Notes: generated by a model not told the origin, from the letters alone. Shown: positions 36,731-47,751, counted from the stretch's first letter. The stretch: DNA of 64,000 nt from Teredinibacter turnerae (GCF_037935975.1 NZ_CP149817.1:372001-436000); one strand, 5' to 3'. Program-made: numbers and translations.

Positions 36731-37238
36731 AGCTAAATCGTCGCTCTTTGAATTATGTTTATTGACTATCACAACGGCTATGCCAACGATAACCAAGGCC
36801 AGCGAAGCGTGCAAGGGTGTATATCCAAAAAAAGCCCGCCCCAAAAACATTGCCTCAGTAGGCCGGGTGGCTTTTTTGTCATGCGATATTCAGGTGTTTG
36901 TGATTAGTGTGTGGGGTGGAGGTGTTTTACGTGGTTTTAATGTCACTTTTTTCAGCGTAGCTCGCTGAATAAGCTGGGGAATACTGCATTATTTCGATGC
37001 TGGTTGTTATCGCTGGTACAAACCGGGAAATTGTTTAAATCTAAACTGAAGAGAAGTGTTCGTGATAAGACAGATTCAATTATTTTTCGTAGCGATACTA
37101 AATGGCTTTGTTTATACACGACGTTTCTAGCCTAAGATAAGAGATCAATATAAAACGCCGCAGAAATTTAGTTCTCATCACTGTCGGGATAGGTACGGAG
37201 AACCCCCCGCTCTGTTGCACAGGGCAGGGGGAAAAGTA
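36731..37238. other. Intergenic region between the esterase and a gene remnant
   Basis: There is no supported gene in about 500 bases. A GC-rich imperfect hairpin (CCCCCCGCTCTG paired with CAGGGCAGGGGG, about 37206-37234) lies just beyond the GlyGly-CTERM remnant on its strand and probably was its terminator. Confidence 0.4.
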
Positions 37239-37784
37239 CTAGCGTATGATTTTTCTGCGGCTGATGGCCAAACCAAGCAGGATCAAAACCCACATACTAG
37301 TGCTACCTCCACCACCTGACGTTCCACTCGCGTCGGTGGGTGCAGGCGGTGATGTGGGTGCGGGTGTTGGTTCCTCGCTAGGTGTGGTTGAAGGCACCAC
37401 AGTTGGCTCGGCCGTAGGCGCGGTCGAGGGTTCTACAGAGGGCAACGGCGTTGGCGCTGAAGTAGGTTCGGGTGAAGGTTCTTCTGTCGGCTCAACAGGC
37501 GTCTCGATAGTAAGAACCGAGTCTTTGGAATCCGACAGTGCGGGTTCGCCAGAGTCGGTCACGGTTACTTTAAAGGCATAGTCGCCGTCTTGCAGATTAT
37601 TGGGATCAAAGCTGAAACTTGCCTGGTCGGCCGCGACCACCAGCCCCAAATCAGATAGTTCCCAATTAATTGTATGCGTGTCGTCCCCGTTCGGGTCTGT
37701 GACGATTGCCGAGACAGTGACATCACCGAGTGTCGAATTGACGATATCGACGGGTACGTCCTGCTGCGTGATTTCGATAGTTTC
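37239..37784 (-). pseudogene. C-terminal remnant of a GlyGly-CTERM surface protein
   Basis: The reverse frame is open from just after an in-frame TAG (37785-37787) to the stop at 37239 but has no start with a ribosome site. The residues are the end of an Ig/cadherin-like beta domain (TVSAIVTDPNGDDTHTINWE, FDPNNLQDGDYAFKVTV), a Pro/Thr/Glu repeat linker, then GGGGSTSMWVLILLGLAISR, a GlyGly-CTERM signal normally processed by rhombosortase. The 5' part is missing, so this is a decayed or truncated gene. It sits beside other exported proteins. Confidence 0.7.
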
Positions 37785-38027
37785 CTATAGCGTATGCGTT
37801 AACCTGAAGTTTTTGTTGAACGTGTGGTTGGAAAAACGGTGAGTATATTAGAGCGCGGTATTAGACTGTCGATTTAGGGAAATGGCTTTTCTATTGCGGA
37901 CTTAATAGTTATGCAGGTATGTGCTGGGCGAAATAGATATGGTGTTAGGTTCGCTAGCGTGGTCGTACGGTTTGTGACGCGTCTGGTTTTTGCTCCGCGG
38001 CTTTTTTAAGTGCGTTTTTAGATTGGA

Positions 38028-38080
38028 ATATGGCTTTAGGTAATAGAATGGCTTTGGATAAAAGAATGACTTTAGATTAG
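38028..38080 (+). repeat. Degenerate 18-bp tandem repeat, three units
   Basis: Three consecutive units resemble AGAATGGCTTTGGATAAA (the first AATATGGCTTTAGGTAAT, the third AGAATGACTTTAGATTAG). They lie in the 490-bp gene-free stretch 37788-38274, upstream of a secreted-protein gene. Function unknown; they could be a fossil of coding DNA or slippage. Nothing else notable is seen in that stretch. Confidence 0.55.
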
Positions 38081-38274
38081 AGTGCGCATATCAGTATCCA
38101 CCAAATGCTCTATGCGTCAGTGATATATTCACACTTTGGTTGTGATTTTAATCGCCAGCCTTTTACTCAAAAACTAAACCCTTGTTACAGGTTTGGTGAG
38201 GTTTTAGAATTCATTGCGCCCACTGTGGGCGAGTTGCTTGAATCACTGATAATTCTTACACGGAAAATAACAAG

Positions 38275-39927
38275 ATGAAGAATAAATACCTAAAACAGTT
38301 ATTGGGAAGGGGAGCGGGTGTTGCCAGTGCATTATTGGCGATAAGTACTTACACCTACGCGCAAGTCGGCGGCGAAGCCGATATTCAGTTTACTTTTGAT
38401 ACGCCGGATTCTATTGAGAGTTGGGAGCTGGTATATGCCAGCGAATCCGCTGCAGGGGCGGATAAAGTTTTTGATAACGGCAGCTTGTCGTTTATTCCCG
38501 ACTGGCAGCAGGCCTTCGAATATATGGGGTACGCCACGGATCTCGGTGGCACCTATGATTTTTCAACCGCACTAATTACCGCAGATGTTAAATATTCTGA
38601 TGTGTATTATGCGGAAAATGAAGAGGGTGTTACCGAGTTTTTGGCTGGCGGCACCGTTATTATGCTGGATGATAACGGTCGCATGGCAATGGGCCAATTT
38701 TGGGGAGCCTGGGGCGGTGAGCCGAATACGTTTACCACCCACACCTATCTAGACGGCGCGTCCACGACGACCTATGTTCAGGAGGGGTTTGACCTCACTC
38801 ACGTTGCTAAACTGGGCTTTAATCTGCTGTCTGAGGGGGAGCTGCCTGAGGTTCCAGGTGCAATTACCTACGACAATATTCGTGTGCAACTTGCGGGCTC
38901 TCCGCCTCCGCAGCCGGCACCGCCGCTCGTTGATTTTCGGCTGAATCAATCCAATTGGATCGAAAATATTGGTGGCGCAACAAGCACCTATTGGGATGAA
39001 TCCACTGGCTTGGCTTATCGCAATATTTACTACGATGACACCGACTCCTGGTCTACCGATGAGTCCATCAAGCATGACTTTATATGGCATCCCGATTTAA
39101 TCGGTGGGCGGATGACGTTTGGGCTAACGCTGCCTGTAGAATTTGCGGATTATGCCGAAGGTTTACGTGTTGAGTTGCTCGACGCCGCTGGCAGAGTGGC
39201 TGTATTGACTGAGTTGGATACAGCAGGAATAACGTTTGGCAGCCGCATGGACTTCGATTACCCGAAGTTCAATCGCAGTGCTTTCTTGCGGATGGATGAG
39301 AATTTCAATCTCGCGAATGTACAAGGGTTTTTAATAACCATCGGACTTCCTGCTGAGCCGCTGTTGCTCAATGGTACCTTGGAACTTGCGGACGTTAATG
39401 TTCAGGTGGATGCGAGAAAGCCCCGTAATTTGGAGAATCCGCGCACGGTTGGCAAATTATCACCTAAAGATTTGCAGTTAAGTCTGTATTTTAGCGAATG
39501 GTTCGACGGTTACGAGTGGATATTCCATCGGGAAATGTCGAAACGCGCGCTGCTGATCACGCAAGAATGGCAATCCGCAGAGGAGCGTTTATCGGTTGGG
39601 TTCTTTTGGCATTACGCGACCAGGAATATTAAAAATACTGTATTAACTCAGCGGGTTTATTTACCCGCGGAAGCGATAAACAGTGGTGTGACATTGAGCT
39701 TTGAATTTAGTGATGCGACTAATTGGCAGTCTTTTTCGGTGCCTGCAGGCAATATCACGCCGAGCTCAGAGCCCGGCTGGCAGGACATAGTGTTTGATAC
39801 AGCGGAACTCGAGGGTTTGGTTGATTTAACAATTATCGATAATTTTGCCCTTAATATTTATCGTGGAGATGCCATTGGAAATGTCGGTACATTTAGAATT
39901 GAACCACCTCATTTTACGCAAAAATAA
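38275..39927 (+). CDS. Large exported beta-rich protein, unknown function
   Basis: The 550-residue protein has a signal peptide (ending near TYTYAQVG). It appears to hold three beta-sandwich-like units, about 30-205, 215-375 and 385-550. The first is joined to the second by a short Pro-rich linker (GSPPPQPAPP). Trp/Tyr-rich strands and acidic patches (TYWDESTG, YDDTDSWSTDE) resemble carbohydrate-binding modules, but no glycosidase or esterase motif is visible. It could be a stand-alone binding or scaffolding protein for polysaccharide. A strong bidirectional terminator follows 48 bp after the stop. Confidence 0.6.
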   Translation: MKNKYLKQLLGRGAGVASALLAISTYTYAQVGGEADIQFTFDTPDSIESWELVYASESAAGADKVFDNGSLSFIPDWQQAFEYMGYATDLGGTYDFSTALITADVKYSDVYYAENEEGVTEFLAGGTVIMLDDNGRMAMGQFWGAWGGEPNTFTTHTYLDGASTTTYVQEGFDLTHVAKLGFNLLSEGELPEVPGAITYDNIRVQLAGSPPPQPAPPLVDFRLNQSNWIENIGGATSTYWDESTGLAYRNIYYDDTDSWSTDESIKHDFIWHPDLIGGRMTFGLTLPVEFADYAEGLRVELLDAAGRVAVLTELDTAGITFGSRMDFDYPKFNRSAFLRMDENFNLANVQGFLITIGLPAEPLLLNGTLELADVNVQVDARKPRNLENPRTVGKLSPKDLQLSLYFSEWFDGYEWIFHREMSKRALLITQEWQSAEERLSVGFFWHYATRNIKNTVLTQRVYLPAEAINSGVTLSFEFSDATNWQSFSVPAGNITPSSEPGWQDIVFDTAELEGLVDLTIIDNFALNIYRGDAIGNVGTFRIEPPHFTQK

Positions 39928-39975
39928 AACACCAACGGGTAGCGGTCAGTTTTATTAACGGCATCCAGGTCGTTG

Positions 39976-40005
39976 TTGCTAGCGTGGCTAACCCCACGCT
40001 AGCAA
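39976..40005. terminator. Bidirectional terminator between convergent genes
   Basis: A perfect 12-bp stem TTGCTAGCGTGG / CCACGCTAGCAA with a six-base loop lies between the stop codons of two genes pointing toward each other (39927 and 40016). A T/C-rich run follows on the forward strand. Confidence 0.7.
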
Positions 40006-40015
40006 ACCTTTCTCT

Positions 40016-41134
40016 CTATTTCTGCTTCAACACCCCAATATGGTAAGGCCGCTCGCCGTAGTTGCCGTTAAAACCGTTCAAGTCCACGCCCTGATACAGC
40101 ATTTGCATGTTGCATGGGTCGAGTACCATTTTTTCGTCGTAGCCGTCGCGAATCATTTCGCCGTGGCTTATTTGATGGGACCAGGCGGGGCCGTTAAAGG
40201 TGGTATTTTCTGGGCCTGCGAAGGGCGCGCTTTCGTCTGTGTGATGGGCGATCCAGGGGCCGTCCAGGCTGGTGGATATCCACGAGCGGTAAAGGCGGCG
40301 ACTCTCTGTTTCGCCCCAGCCTTCCACTTGCAGCAGGTAGTAGTCGGAATTTTTTATTTTATAAATATTGCCAGCTTCAAAAACAATATTGGTGGGCCCG
40401 GAATCTTCAATGTCGGCCACTTTAAATGTGTCCGGGTCGAAATTTGGGAAGTTATCCACAGGCGTACTCATGTAATACATTTTGCCGTCGTCTTTAAAGT
40501 AATACATGTAACAATCGGCGTCGTTACAGATCACCCAAAAATCCAGTGAATTGCCTTTGTAGGCGCCTTTGGAGCCTTCCGGCAGGGTTACGCGCGGAAT
40601 CCAACCGTTTGCATCTTCGATATTCTGGTTGGTGGTATAAGAGGCGGGCCACTGGGTAAACATGTACCAGGTTTTTTGCGGGGTGAAGTAAAACACCTGC
40701 GGCGCGACGGCTGAGCTGCCAGTGTTGCCGGGCGAAAAAGGCTGGTAGTTGGTGGTTGCCTGGGCATCCAGGTTATCCAGCGTTATTTGCATGGATTTCC
40801 AATTGCCATCATTGATGGTGGCAAAAATATGGTACTGGTTGTTGTAGTACACCACGGTGGGGTCTTTAACTGCGAAGTCGCCCTCTTTCGGGCTGATCAG
40901 TGGTCCGGCAGACGTCCAGCTCAAGGGAGCTGCGGTGTTACTGCCGCAGGCGAGTGGGTCTGTTTGCGCAGCGTTTGCCTGTGCACTGTGTGCAGTATGG
41001 GTTGAGCTTGTCTGGCTGCCGCAGGCTGTCAGCGTCAGCGCGCCAGCGGCAAATGTGAGGGGTAAAATAGCGCGCAGGGCATTGTGTTTTGTGGGCGTGC
41101 GCTGGGAGCGTTTATTTTTGGTTCGAGCTAGCAT
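40016..41134 (-). CDS. GH62 alpha-L-arabinofuranosidase, lipoprotein
   Basis: The 372-residue protein has a lipoprotein signal (lipobox LTAC, Cys near residue 38), so it is anchored to the outer membrane. The rest is a GH62 five-bladed beta-propeller: LSWTSAGPLISPK, then VKDPTVVYYNNQYHIFAT (likely general base Asp), APQVFYFTPQKTWYMFTQW, SLDFWVICND, LLQVEGWGETE (likely acid Glu) and HQISHGEMIRDGYDEKM. GH62 enzymes release arabinose side chains from arabinoxylan with inversion. No extra CBM is present, unlike the second GH62 in the window. AAGGTGA precedes the ATG. Confidence 0.93.
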   Translation of the reverse strand: MLARTKNKRSQRTPTKHNALRAILPLTFAAGALTLTACGSQTSSTHTAHSAQANAAQTDPLACGSNTAAPLSWTSAGPLISPKEGDFAVKDPTVVYYNNQYHIFATINDGNWKSMQITLDNLDAQATTNYQPFSPGNTGSSAVAPQVFYFTPQKTWYMFTQWPASYTTNQNIEDANGWIPRVTLPEGSKGAYKGNSLDFWVICNDADCYMYYFKDDGKMYYMSTPVDNFPNFDPDTFKVADIEDSGPTNIVFEAGNIYKIKNSDYYLLQVEGWGETESRRLYRSWISTSLDGPWIAHHTDESAPFAGPENTTFNGPAWSHQISHGEMIRDGYDEKMVLDPCNMQMLYQGVDLNGFNGNYGERPYHIGVLKQK

Positions 41135-41291
41135 TACATCACCTTATGGTTTGCGCTTTCGTCCGTGTTTGCACGTTTGTTATTGATTTTTATGGGGTGA
41201 TGACTGTAGCAAGCTCTCGCTGTGCGCGCCAGTATGCATCGGGCAAAAGGTAGTTTTTATCTATGGCTTTCCCGCGGCTGATTTCTGCAAG

Positions 41292-43220
41292 CTAATGCGA
41301 TGGCTTTAATCCCATACGTTTAATACGCGAGGCGAGGGTGGTGGGTTTCATACCCAGTAGTGCCGCGGCACCGTCGCTGCCGAACAATTTCCAGCCGCTT
41401 TTTTCCAATGCGGCCAGCATGTTGTGTTTTACCATCGCCTGCATATCGTCATCGCTTAGAATTTCCGTTTCCGTAATACTTTCGGTATTCAGCGCGGGTA
41501 GTGTGGGTTGTGCTTTGTCTTGATGATTGTGCTGGGGCAGGTCCAGATAGAGCCGCCCTGCGCGCGAGGTAATTACCGCGCGTTCCAGAACATTTTGCAA
41601 TTCGCGCACATTGCCGGGCCAGGCATAGTCGCGCAGTTGTTTGAGATCGCGCTGGGTGAGTTTGCACTGTTGACGCGGGAATTTATGGCACAGCTGTTCC
41701 AGGTAATGGGCTGCGAGCAGGCCGATGTCTTCACGCCGGTCGCGCAAAGGCACCGCTTGAATGGGGAATACGTTTAAGCGAAAGTAGAGGTCCTCGCGGA
41801 AGCGGCCCTGATCTGCTTCGGCTTTAAGGTCGCGATTGGTGGCGGCGATTATGCGCACGTCCACTTCGCGGGTTTTTTCTTCGCCCACCCGTTCCAGTTG
41901 CCCTTCCTGTAATACGCGCAAAAGTTTGCTTTGCAGTTCCAGCGGGATTTCCCCCACCTCATCTAAAAACAGGGTGCCGCCGTTGGCCAGCTCGAAGCGG
42001 CCGATGCGGTCGCGCAGGGCGCCGGTGAACGCGCCTTTAATGTGACCGAAGAATTCGCTTTCAAACAACTCGTGGGCGATGGCTGCGCAGTTCACCCGGA
42101 TCATCGGTTTGTCGGCGCGGCGGCTGGCCTGGTGAATGGCCTGCGCAATTAATTCTTTGCCGGTGCCGGACTCGCCGTAAACCAACACGTTGGCCTCGGT
42201 TTGTGCCACCAGTTCTATTTGTTGTTTGATGCGTTCAATACCGGCGCCTTCGCCAATAATGCCGTGGTAGTTTCGCTCGATCAGAAACTCCTGTTGCAGA
42301 TACGCGTTTTCATCCTCCAGGCGGGCTTTCAGTTCGCTGAGTTCGCGCAGTGCGTTTTCCAGTTGGCGCTGAGTTTCGATGCGCTCGCTGATATCGCGAA
42401 ACACCACCACTGCGCCGATGATGGTGCTGTTGGCGATGATCGGCGTAGAGGTGAACTCCACTGGGAAGGGGGTACCGTCGTGCTTCCAGAACACCTCCTG
42501 GCGACCTTCGTGGACAATGCCATCGCGAATGGCAGCATAGATTGGGCATTCCTCTACCGGGTAGTGGCTGCCGTCTTCGTGGGTGTGGTGGTGCACATAG
42601 TGGATATTCTGGCCGAGCACGTCGCTGTCGGTGCGCCCCAGCAGGCGTTTGGCTGCCGGGTTGATAAAGGTGCACAGGCCGTGGGTGTCCACACAGTAAA
42701 TGCCGTCGCCCACGGAGGTGAGCATCAGCAGGTTTTCGCGCTCGCCCTGGCGAAACACCGATTCCAGGTGTTTCCATTCGAGCAGGCCGTTGCGCACCAG
42801 GCGGTCGGCTTCAGCTTTGTTGCGGCTGAGTTCGTCGTTTGAAATGCTGCGCAGAGTCACCACCAGGTATTCGCGCTTTTTTAACACCGCGCGCGCGGCG
42901 TGCAGCTCGGCAGCCATGTAGCTGCCGTCTTTCAGTTTGCAGCCGATCCGATTGCTCCACGAGCGCCCCTGGGTCATGGCCTGCTCCGTAAACACAATGA
43001 GTTGGCCCAGCTCTTTGCCGTGGATGGCGGAGATGGGTAGGCGCAGGATTTCTGCGCGACCATAGCCCAGCAGCTGGCAGGCGGCGATATTGCAGTCGAT
43101 ATAGCGGTTTTCCAGCGGGTCGAGCAGCATGATGGCTTCCGCGCACTGCTCAAAGGCGGTGTTGCGCATCCAGTAGGCAAGCTTCTGCCATTCATCGTTG
43201 TAGTCGGGGCTGTCGGCCAT
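41292..43220 (-). CDS. Sigma-54 enhancer-binding regulator with PAS domains
   Basis: The 642-residue protein has two PAS domains (about 15-130 and 165-285; [19 protein letters not shown], then [20 protein letters not shown]) joined by a coiled coil to an AAA+ core. The core has Walker A GESGTGKE, the sigma-54 contact loop GAFTGA and Walker [13 protein letters not shown] Fis-type helix-turn-helix ends the protein ([21 protein letters not shown]). It lacks a receiver domain, so it responds to a small ligand, metal or redox state through PAS. It is encoded divergently from the Nit1C genes, with palindromic sites between, and is the likely activator of that cluster in nitrogen- or nitrile-related conditions. 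Confidence 0.93.
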   Translation of the reverse strand: MADSPDYNDEWQKLAYWMRNTAFEQCAEAIMLLDPLENRYIDCNIAACQLLGYGRAEILRLPISAIHGKELGQLIVFTEQAMTQGRSWSNRIGCKLKDGSYMAAELHAARAVLKKREYLVVTLRSISNDELSRNKAEADRLVRNGLLEWKHLESVFRQGERENLLMLTSVGDGIYCVDTHGLCTFINPAAKRLLGRTDSDVLGQNIHYVHHHTHEDGSHYPVEECPIYAAIRDGIVHEGRQEVFWKHDGTPFPVEFTSTPIIANSTIIGAVVVFRDISERIETQRQLENALRELSELKARLEDENAYLQQEFLIERNYHGIIGEGAGIERIKQQIELVAQTEANVLVYGESGTGKELIAQAIHQASRRADKPMIRVNCAAIAHELFESEFFGHIKGAFTGALRDRIGRFELANGGTLFLDEVGEIPLELQSKLLRVLQEGQLERVGEEKTREVDVRIIAATNRDLKAEADQGRFREDLYFRLNVFPIQAVPLRDRREDIGLLAAHYLEQLCHKFPRQQCKLTQRDLKQLRDYAWPGNVRELQNVLERAVITSRAGRLYLDLPQHNHQDKAQPTLPALNTESITETEILSDDDMQAMVKHNMLAALEKSGWKLFGSDGAAALLGMKPTTLASRIKRMGLKPSH

Positions 43221-43262
43221 CGGGGTTGTCTCTTGTGGCGGCTAAGTATTCACCCAGAATAC

Positions 43263-43317
43263 TACGCAAAAGCGTAATTAAAAACTACGTAAATGCGTAG
43301 AAGTATGCAAATGCGTT
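43263..43317. promoter_or_regulatory. Three enhancer-like palindromic sites
   Basis: Three related palindromes follow each other: TACGCAAAAGCGTA (43263-43276), CTACGTAAATGCGTAG (43285-43300) and TATGCAAATGCGTT (43304-43317). The shared core is ACGCAAATGCGT. Centre spacings are 23 and 18 bp. They sit 100-155 bp upstream of the -24/-12 promoter, the usual place for sites bound by sigma-54 activators. Confidence 0.75.
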
Positions 43318-43418
43318 GCTTGTTATTACCCGGACGAATGTAGGGATACTTTTCCGTCTCATTCGTAACCTATTGATAAATATAAAAAATAAATAAATTT
43401 TACGCGCCAGATACGCGT

Positions 43419-43435
43419 TTGGTACGGCGGTCGCT
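43419..43435 (+). promoter_or_regulatory. Sigma-54 (-24/-12) promoter of the Nit1C cluster
   Basis: TTGGTAC, five bases, then TCGCT: the GG and GC dinucleotides are exactly ten bases apart, as in the TGGCAC-N5-TTGC consensus. It lies about 67 bp before the first Nit1C start codon and downstream of the three palindromes. A sigma-54 regulator gene is adjacent, which strengthens the call. Confidence 0.72.
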
Positions 43436-43501
43436 ATAGGCATGTGGACGTTGCGCACAATCGTGCGAACCCCTAAAACAACACATTATGAGGACCTCCC
43501 T

Positions 43502-43984
43502 ATGCCCACAGTCGAACGCGCACTTCATCAGGACGGCGATTTTTTAGTGGATTACGAAGAAAAAGTGTTTGAAGACGTTCAGGCCGAGCCCGGCGCCAAA
43601 GCTCTCATTACTTTCCACACGGTTGCCTTCGAGGGTTCCATCGGCCTGGTGAACCTGTTGCAGGCAAAGCGCCTGTTGCGCAAGGGCTTCGAAACCAAGA
43701 TTCTGCTCTACGGGCCCGGCGTACAACTGGGTGTGCAGCGTGGTTTCCCCACCCTGGGTGCAGAGGCCTTCCCTGGTCACTTGGCGTGCAACAATCAATT
43801 AAAAGCCTTTATGGCGGAAGGCGGTGAAGTTTACGCCTGCCGGTTTGCGTTGCAGGCGCTCTACGGCCAGACAGAAAAAGCCCTGATTGAAGGTATTCGC
43901 CCCATTAATCCGCTGGACGTAATGGACCTGCAATTGTTGATGGCGAAGGAAAACGCCTTTGTCGTTCACACCTGGACGATGTAA
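43502..43984 (+). CDS. Nit1C cluster protein, MSMEG_0572/Sll0783 family
   Basis: The 160-residue protein starts at ATG 43502, with GAGGAC 12 bp upstream; an in-frame ATG at 43442 lies too near the promoter to be used. It matches the MSMEG_0572/Sll0783 nitrogen-starvation family, with [19 protein letters not shown] and [19 protein letters not shown] characteristic. The fold is small, cytoplasmic and DsrE-like; the biochemical role is unknown. It is the first gene of the Nit1C operon and is followed by the nitrilase two bases after its stop. Confidence 0.9.
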   Translation: MPTVERALHQDGDFLVDYEEKVFEDVQAEPGAKALITFHTVAFEGSIGLVNLLQAKRLLRKGFETKILLYGPGVQLGVQRGFPTLGAEAFPGHLACNNQLKAFMAEGGEVYACRFALQALYGQTEKALIEGIRPINPLDVMDLQLLMAKENAFVVHTWTM

Positions 43985-43986
43985 GT

Positions 43987-45032
<1,046 letters not shown>

Positions 45033-45036
<4 letters not shown>

Positions 45037-46205
45037 TATCACCCCAACTACTCACTCGCATTCAGGCCCAGGGCGTGCGCTGGGGCGGCGCCGGGCTCGG
45101 TCTCAACCGCACCGGCGGCGCTGGCCCGACAGATCACAAGGCGCTGGATTTTGGCAGCCAGACCAGCATGGTGCCGGTATTTGAGCAGCCACTGGTGGAA
45201 CTCCAAACCGAGGCAAAGCCGGTCGCCCGTTCGCCGTTTCGGGCGGAACCGCAAAGCGATGCCCAGGTGTTAATTTTTGAGGACGATAAACCCGTTGCAC
45301 GGGTGCAGGCGCCTGCGCGACCGCGGTTTTACGATCTCACCACGGCGGATGGCGTGCCCTACTGGAAAATCGCCACCCTGCACAGCAAAGACGTGCTGGC
45401 GACCACCGTGCTGCAAACCTGCGTGCGCTACCGCAACCGCGAAACATCCTGTCAGTTCTGCGCAATTGAAGAATCGCTCGCTGCCGGTAAAACCATCGCC
45501 CACAAAACCCCGCAGCAGTTGGCGGAGGTTGCGCGCGCGGCGGTAACACTGGATGGCGTGCAGCAGATGATTCTCACCACCGGAACGCCGAAAGGCGGAG
45601 ATCGCGGCGCGGCGGTGCTGGAAGCGTCGGCGCGGGCGATCAAGGCGGCGGTGGACATTCCCCTTCAGGCCCAGTGTGAACCGCCGGATGACGACAGCTG
45701 GTTTCAACGCCTGAAAGACGCGGGTGTGGATGCGTTGGGCATGCACCTGGAGGCGGTGAGCGAGCGGGTGCGCAAGCAGATTATGCCGGGCAAGGCGAGC
45801 GTGCCGCTGAGCCGTTATCTGGCCGCCTACGATGCCGCCGTCGCGGTCTTTGGTGCTGGAAACGTAAGTACTTACATACTTGCAGGTCTGGGTGATACCG
45901 AAGAAGAGATTCTGATGTTCAGTCTCGATCTTGTTGCGCGCGGCGTCTATCCGTTTGTGGTGCCGTTTGTACCGGTGGCCGGTACACCGCTCGAAAATGC
46001 GCCCATGGCAGACCCGGCAATGCTCGACCGGATTTTTCAAACCCTTGGCCCGGCACTTCGCGCGCGGGGAATTACGTCGGATTCGCTCTCTGCCGGTTGT
46101 GCCAAGTGCGGTGCCTGTTCGGCACTGAAAAGCTATGAGTCCCAAAGCCAGGAATCGGAAAACCAGGAGGAGCAGGCAGATGCCAAAGCTGCAGTATGCG
46201 TTTGA
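45033..46205 (+). CDS. Radical SAM protein of the Nit1C cluster, MSMEG_0568 family
   Basis: The GTG start overlaps the nitrilase stop by four bases and is preceded by GAGGAGA. The 390-residue protein has a biotin-synthase-like radical SAM barrel. The cluster-binding cysteines read [16 protein letters not shown], a spacing of nine and two residues rather than CX3CX2C. A second Cys-rich site is near the end (CAKCGACS), followed by a glutamine/glutamate-rich tail. The substrate is unknown; the family is restricted to Nit1C clusters and may make or break a C-N bond. Confidence 0.9.
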
Positions 46206-46722
46206 TGAACAAAGCTTTCACAGTTTTCGCTCGCACCATATCCAGGTGAAGGTCGCGGAAGGGTCCTGGGAGAAGCAGGCGTATTTCGCTCTGCGCCGGG
46301 CGGTATTCGCGCGGGAGCAGCGTTTGCTGCGCGACAATGAGCAAGATGGACAGGATTTCCGTGCGATTCCCATCGTCGCGCTGGCCGCGAGCTGGGGCAT
46401 GACTGACGACCTGGTTGGCGCGGTGCGTATTTATCAGGAGGACGACGGCTCCGGGGACAGTCTCTGGTTTGGCGGCCGTCTCTGCGTGGCGCGGACCTAT
46501 CGCGGCCATGCGGCGATTGGCAAGGCGCTGATCAACGAAGCTGTTTCGCGCGCAATCGATCTCGGTTGTACTCGATTTCTCGCCAATGTACAGCCGCAAA
46601 ATGAAAGTTATTTTCACTCGGTGCACTGGCGCACTTGCGGCGAATTGACCATCGCCGGCAAGCGCCACGTGCGGATGGAGGCGAACCTTGCGGCTTATCC
46701 CTTTATGGCGCGCACCTGCTAG
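46180..46722 (+). CDS. GNAT acetyltransferase of the Nit1C cluster, MSMEG_0567/Sll0786 family
   Basis: The start at 46180 follows AGGAGGAG and overlaps the radical SAM gene by 26 bases; an earlier in-frame ATG at 46135 has a poorer ribosome site. The 180-residue protein has a GNAT fold: YFALRRAVFAREQRLL, then DLVGAVRIYQEDDG, WFGGRLCVARTYRGHAAIGK as the acetyl-CoA motif and VQPQNESYFHSVHW. The substrate is unknown. It probably modifies an intermediate made by the radical SAM or flavin enzymes. Confidence 0.88.
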   Translation: MPKLQYAFDEQSFHSFRSHHIQVKVAEGSWEKQAYFALRRAVFAREQRLLRDNEQDGQDFRAIPIVALAASWGMTDDLVGAVRIYQEDDGSGDSLWFGGRLCVARTYRGHAAIGKALINEAVSRAIDLGCTRFLANVQPQNESYFHSVHWRTCGELTIAGKRHVRMEANLAAYPFMARTC

Positions 46723-46733
46723 AGGCAATCCCG

Positions 46734-47750
46734 ATGAATAGCTCCTCTTGTGTCGCCGCTGGGCACGATGCTCAGTCGGCGCTCCTCAATCTTTGTGACA
46801 CCCTGCGCGGCCTGCCGGAAATTGCCGCCAAGCGCGCGATCCAACTGGCGGCGGCGCAAGCGCAGGAGATCGCACCCATGCCGTTGACGCTCACTCAGCG
46901 CTATGCCCTGCCCGGGGACGATTGCGCGGCATTTGCGGTGGCGGACGGTTATCAACTGCTGGCGATGGAAGGCATGTTGCCGGATTTTGTCCGCACCGAC
47001 CCGCGCGCCGCGGGCTGGTCGTCGGTGATGGTGAACATCAGCGATATCGCCGCGATGGGTGGCCGCCCGACGGCGGTCGTGAACGCTTATTGGCATGCGG
47101 ACGGTGCGCAGGCTGGCGAATTGCTGAGCCACATGAAACGGGCGTGCGATGTATTTGGCGTAACCTTCGCGGGCGGTCACAGCAGCCTGCGCGAGGACTA
47201 CAGGCCCCACCTGGCGGTGGCGATTATGGGTGAGGCGCGGCGCCTGCTGTCGAGCTATCACGTGGCGGCCGGGCAGCGCTTGTTTATGCTCACTGACCTT
47301 ACCGGCAGCTGGCACGGCAATCTGCCCTACTGGGGGTGTGTGGGCGGTAAAACGCCCGAGCAGATTCGCGCCCAGTGGGCGGTGCCCGCGGAACTGGCAG
47401 AGGCGGGGCTGGCGGTGGCCGCCAAAGATATTAGCAACGGCGGCGTACTCGGTACCCTGATTATGATGCTCGAACTCACCGGGTGTGGCGCGACCCTGGA
47501 TTTGAGCGCCATTCCGCGCCCGCCGGGCGATCTCCTGCGCTGGCTGCGGGCATTCCAAAGCTATGGCTTTTTGCTGGCGGTGGAACCCGACAAGGTGTCC
47601 GGCCTGCTCAACTATTTTCGTGCCAGCCATCTCACCTGTTGCCCGGTTGGGGAAATCACCGACAGCGGCACCATCCTGCTGGACGATGCGGGCGCGACCT
47701 GCGAATTCTGGAATCTTCAACAACAACCTTTAACCGGACTGGGGGTGTGA
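46734..47750 (+). CDS. AIR-synthase-like protein of the Nit1C cluster, Sll0787 family
   Basis: The 338-residue protein starts at MNSSSCVAAG, 11 bp after the acetyltransferase stop. It has the PurM-type N-terminal domain (PGDDCAAFAV, WSSVMVNISDIAAMGGRP, VTFAGGHSS) and C-terminal domain (AAKDISNGGVLGTLIMMLEL). The fold binds ATP and activates carbonyls to form imino or phospho intermediates, as in HypE and SelD, which are linked to nitrile or cyanide chemistry. The exact reaction in the Nit1C pathway is unknown. Confidence 0.87.
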   Translation: MNSSSCVAAGHDAQSALLNLCDTLRGLPEIAAKRAIQLAAAQAQEIAPMPLTLTQRYALPGDDCAAFAVADGYQLLAMEGMLPDFVRTDPRAAGWSSVMVNISDIAAMGGRPTAVVNAYWHADGAQAGELLSHMKRACDVFGVTFAGGHSSLREDYRPHLAVAIMGEARRLLSSYHVAAGQRLFMLTDLTGSWHGNLPYWGCVGGKTPEQIRAQWAVPAELAEAGLAVAAKDISNGGVLGTLIMMLELTGCGATLDLSAIPRPPGDLLRWLRAFQSYGFLLAVEPDKVSGLLNYFRASHLTCCPVGEITDSGTILLDDAGATCEFWNLQQQPLTGLGV

Positions 47751-47751
47751 T

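Noticed and set aside
46719-47726. A 335-residue reverse frame
   Set aside because: Antisense to the AIR-synthase-like Nit1C gene, which has clear family motifs.
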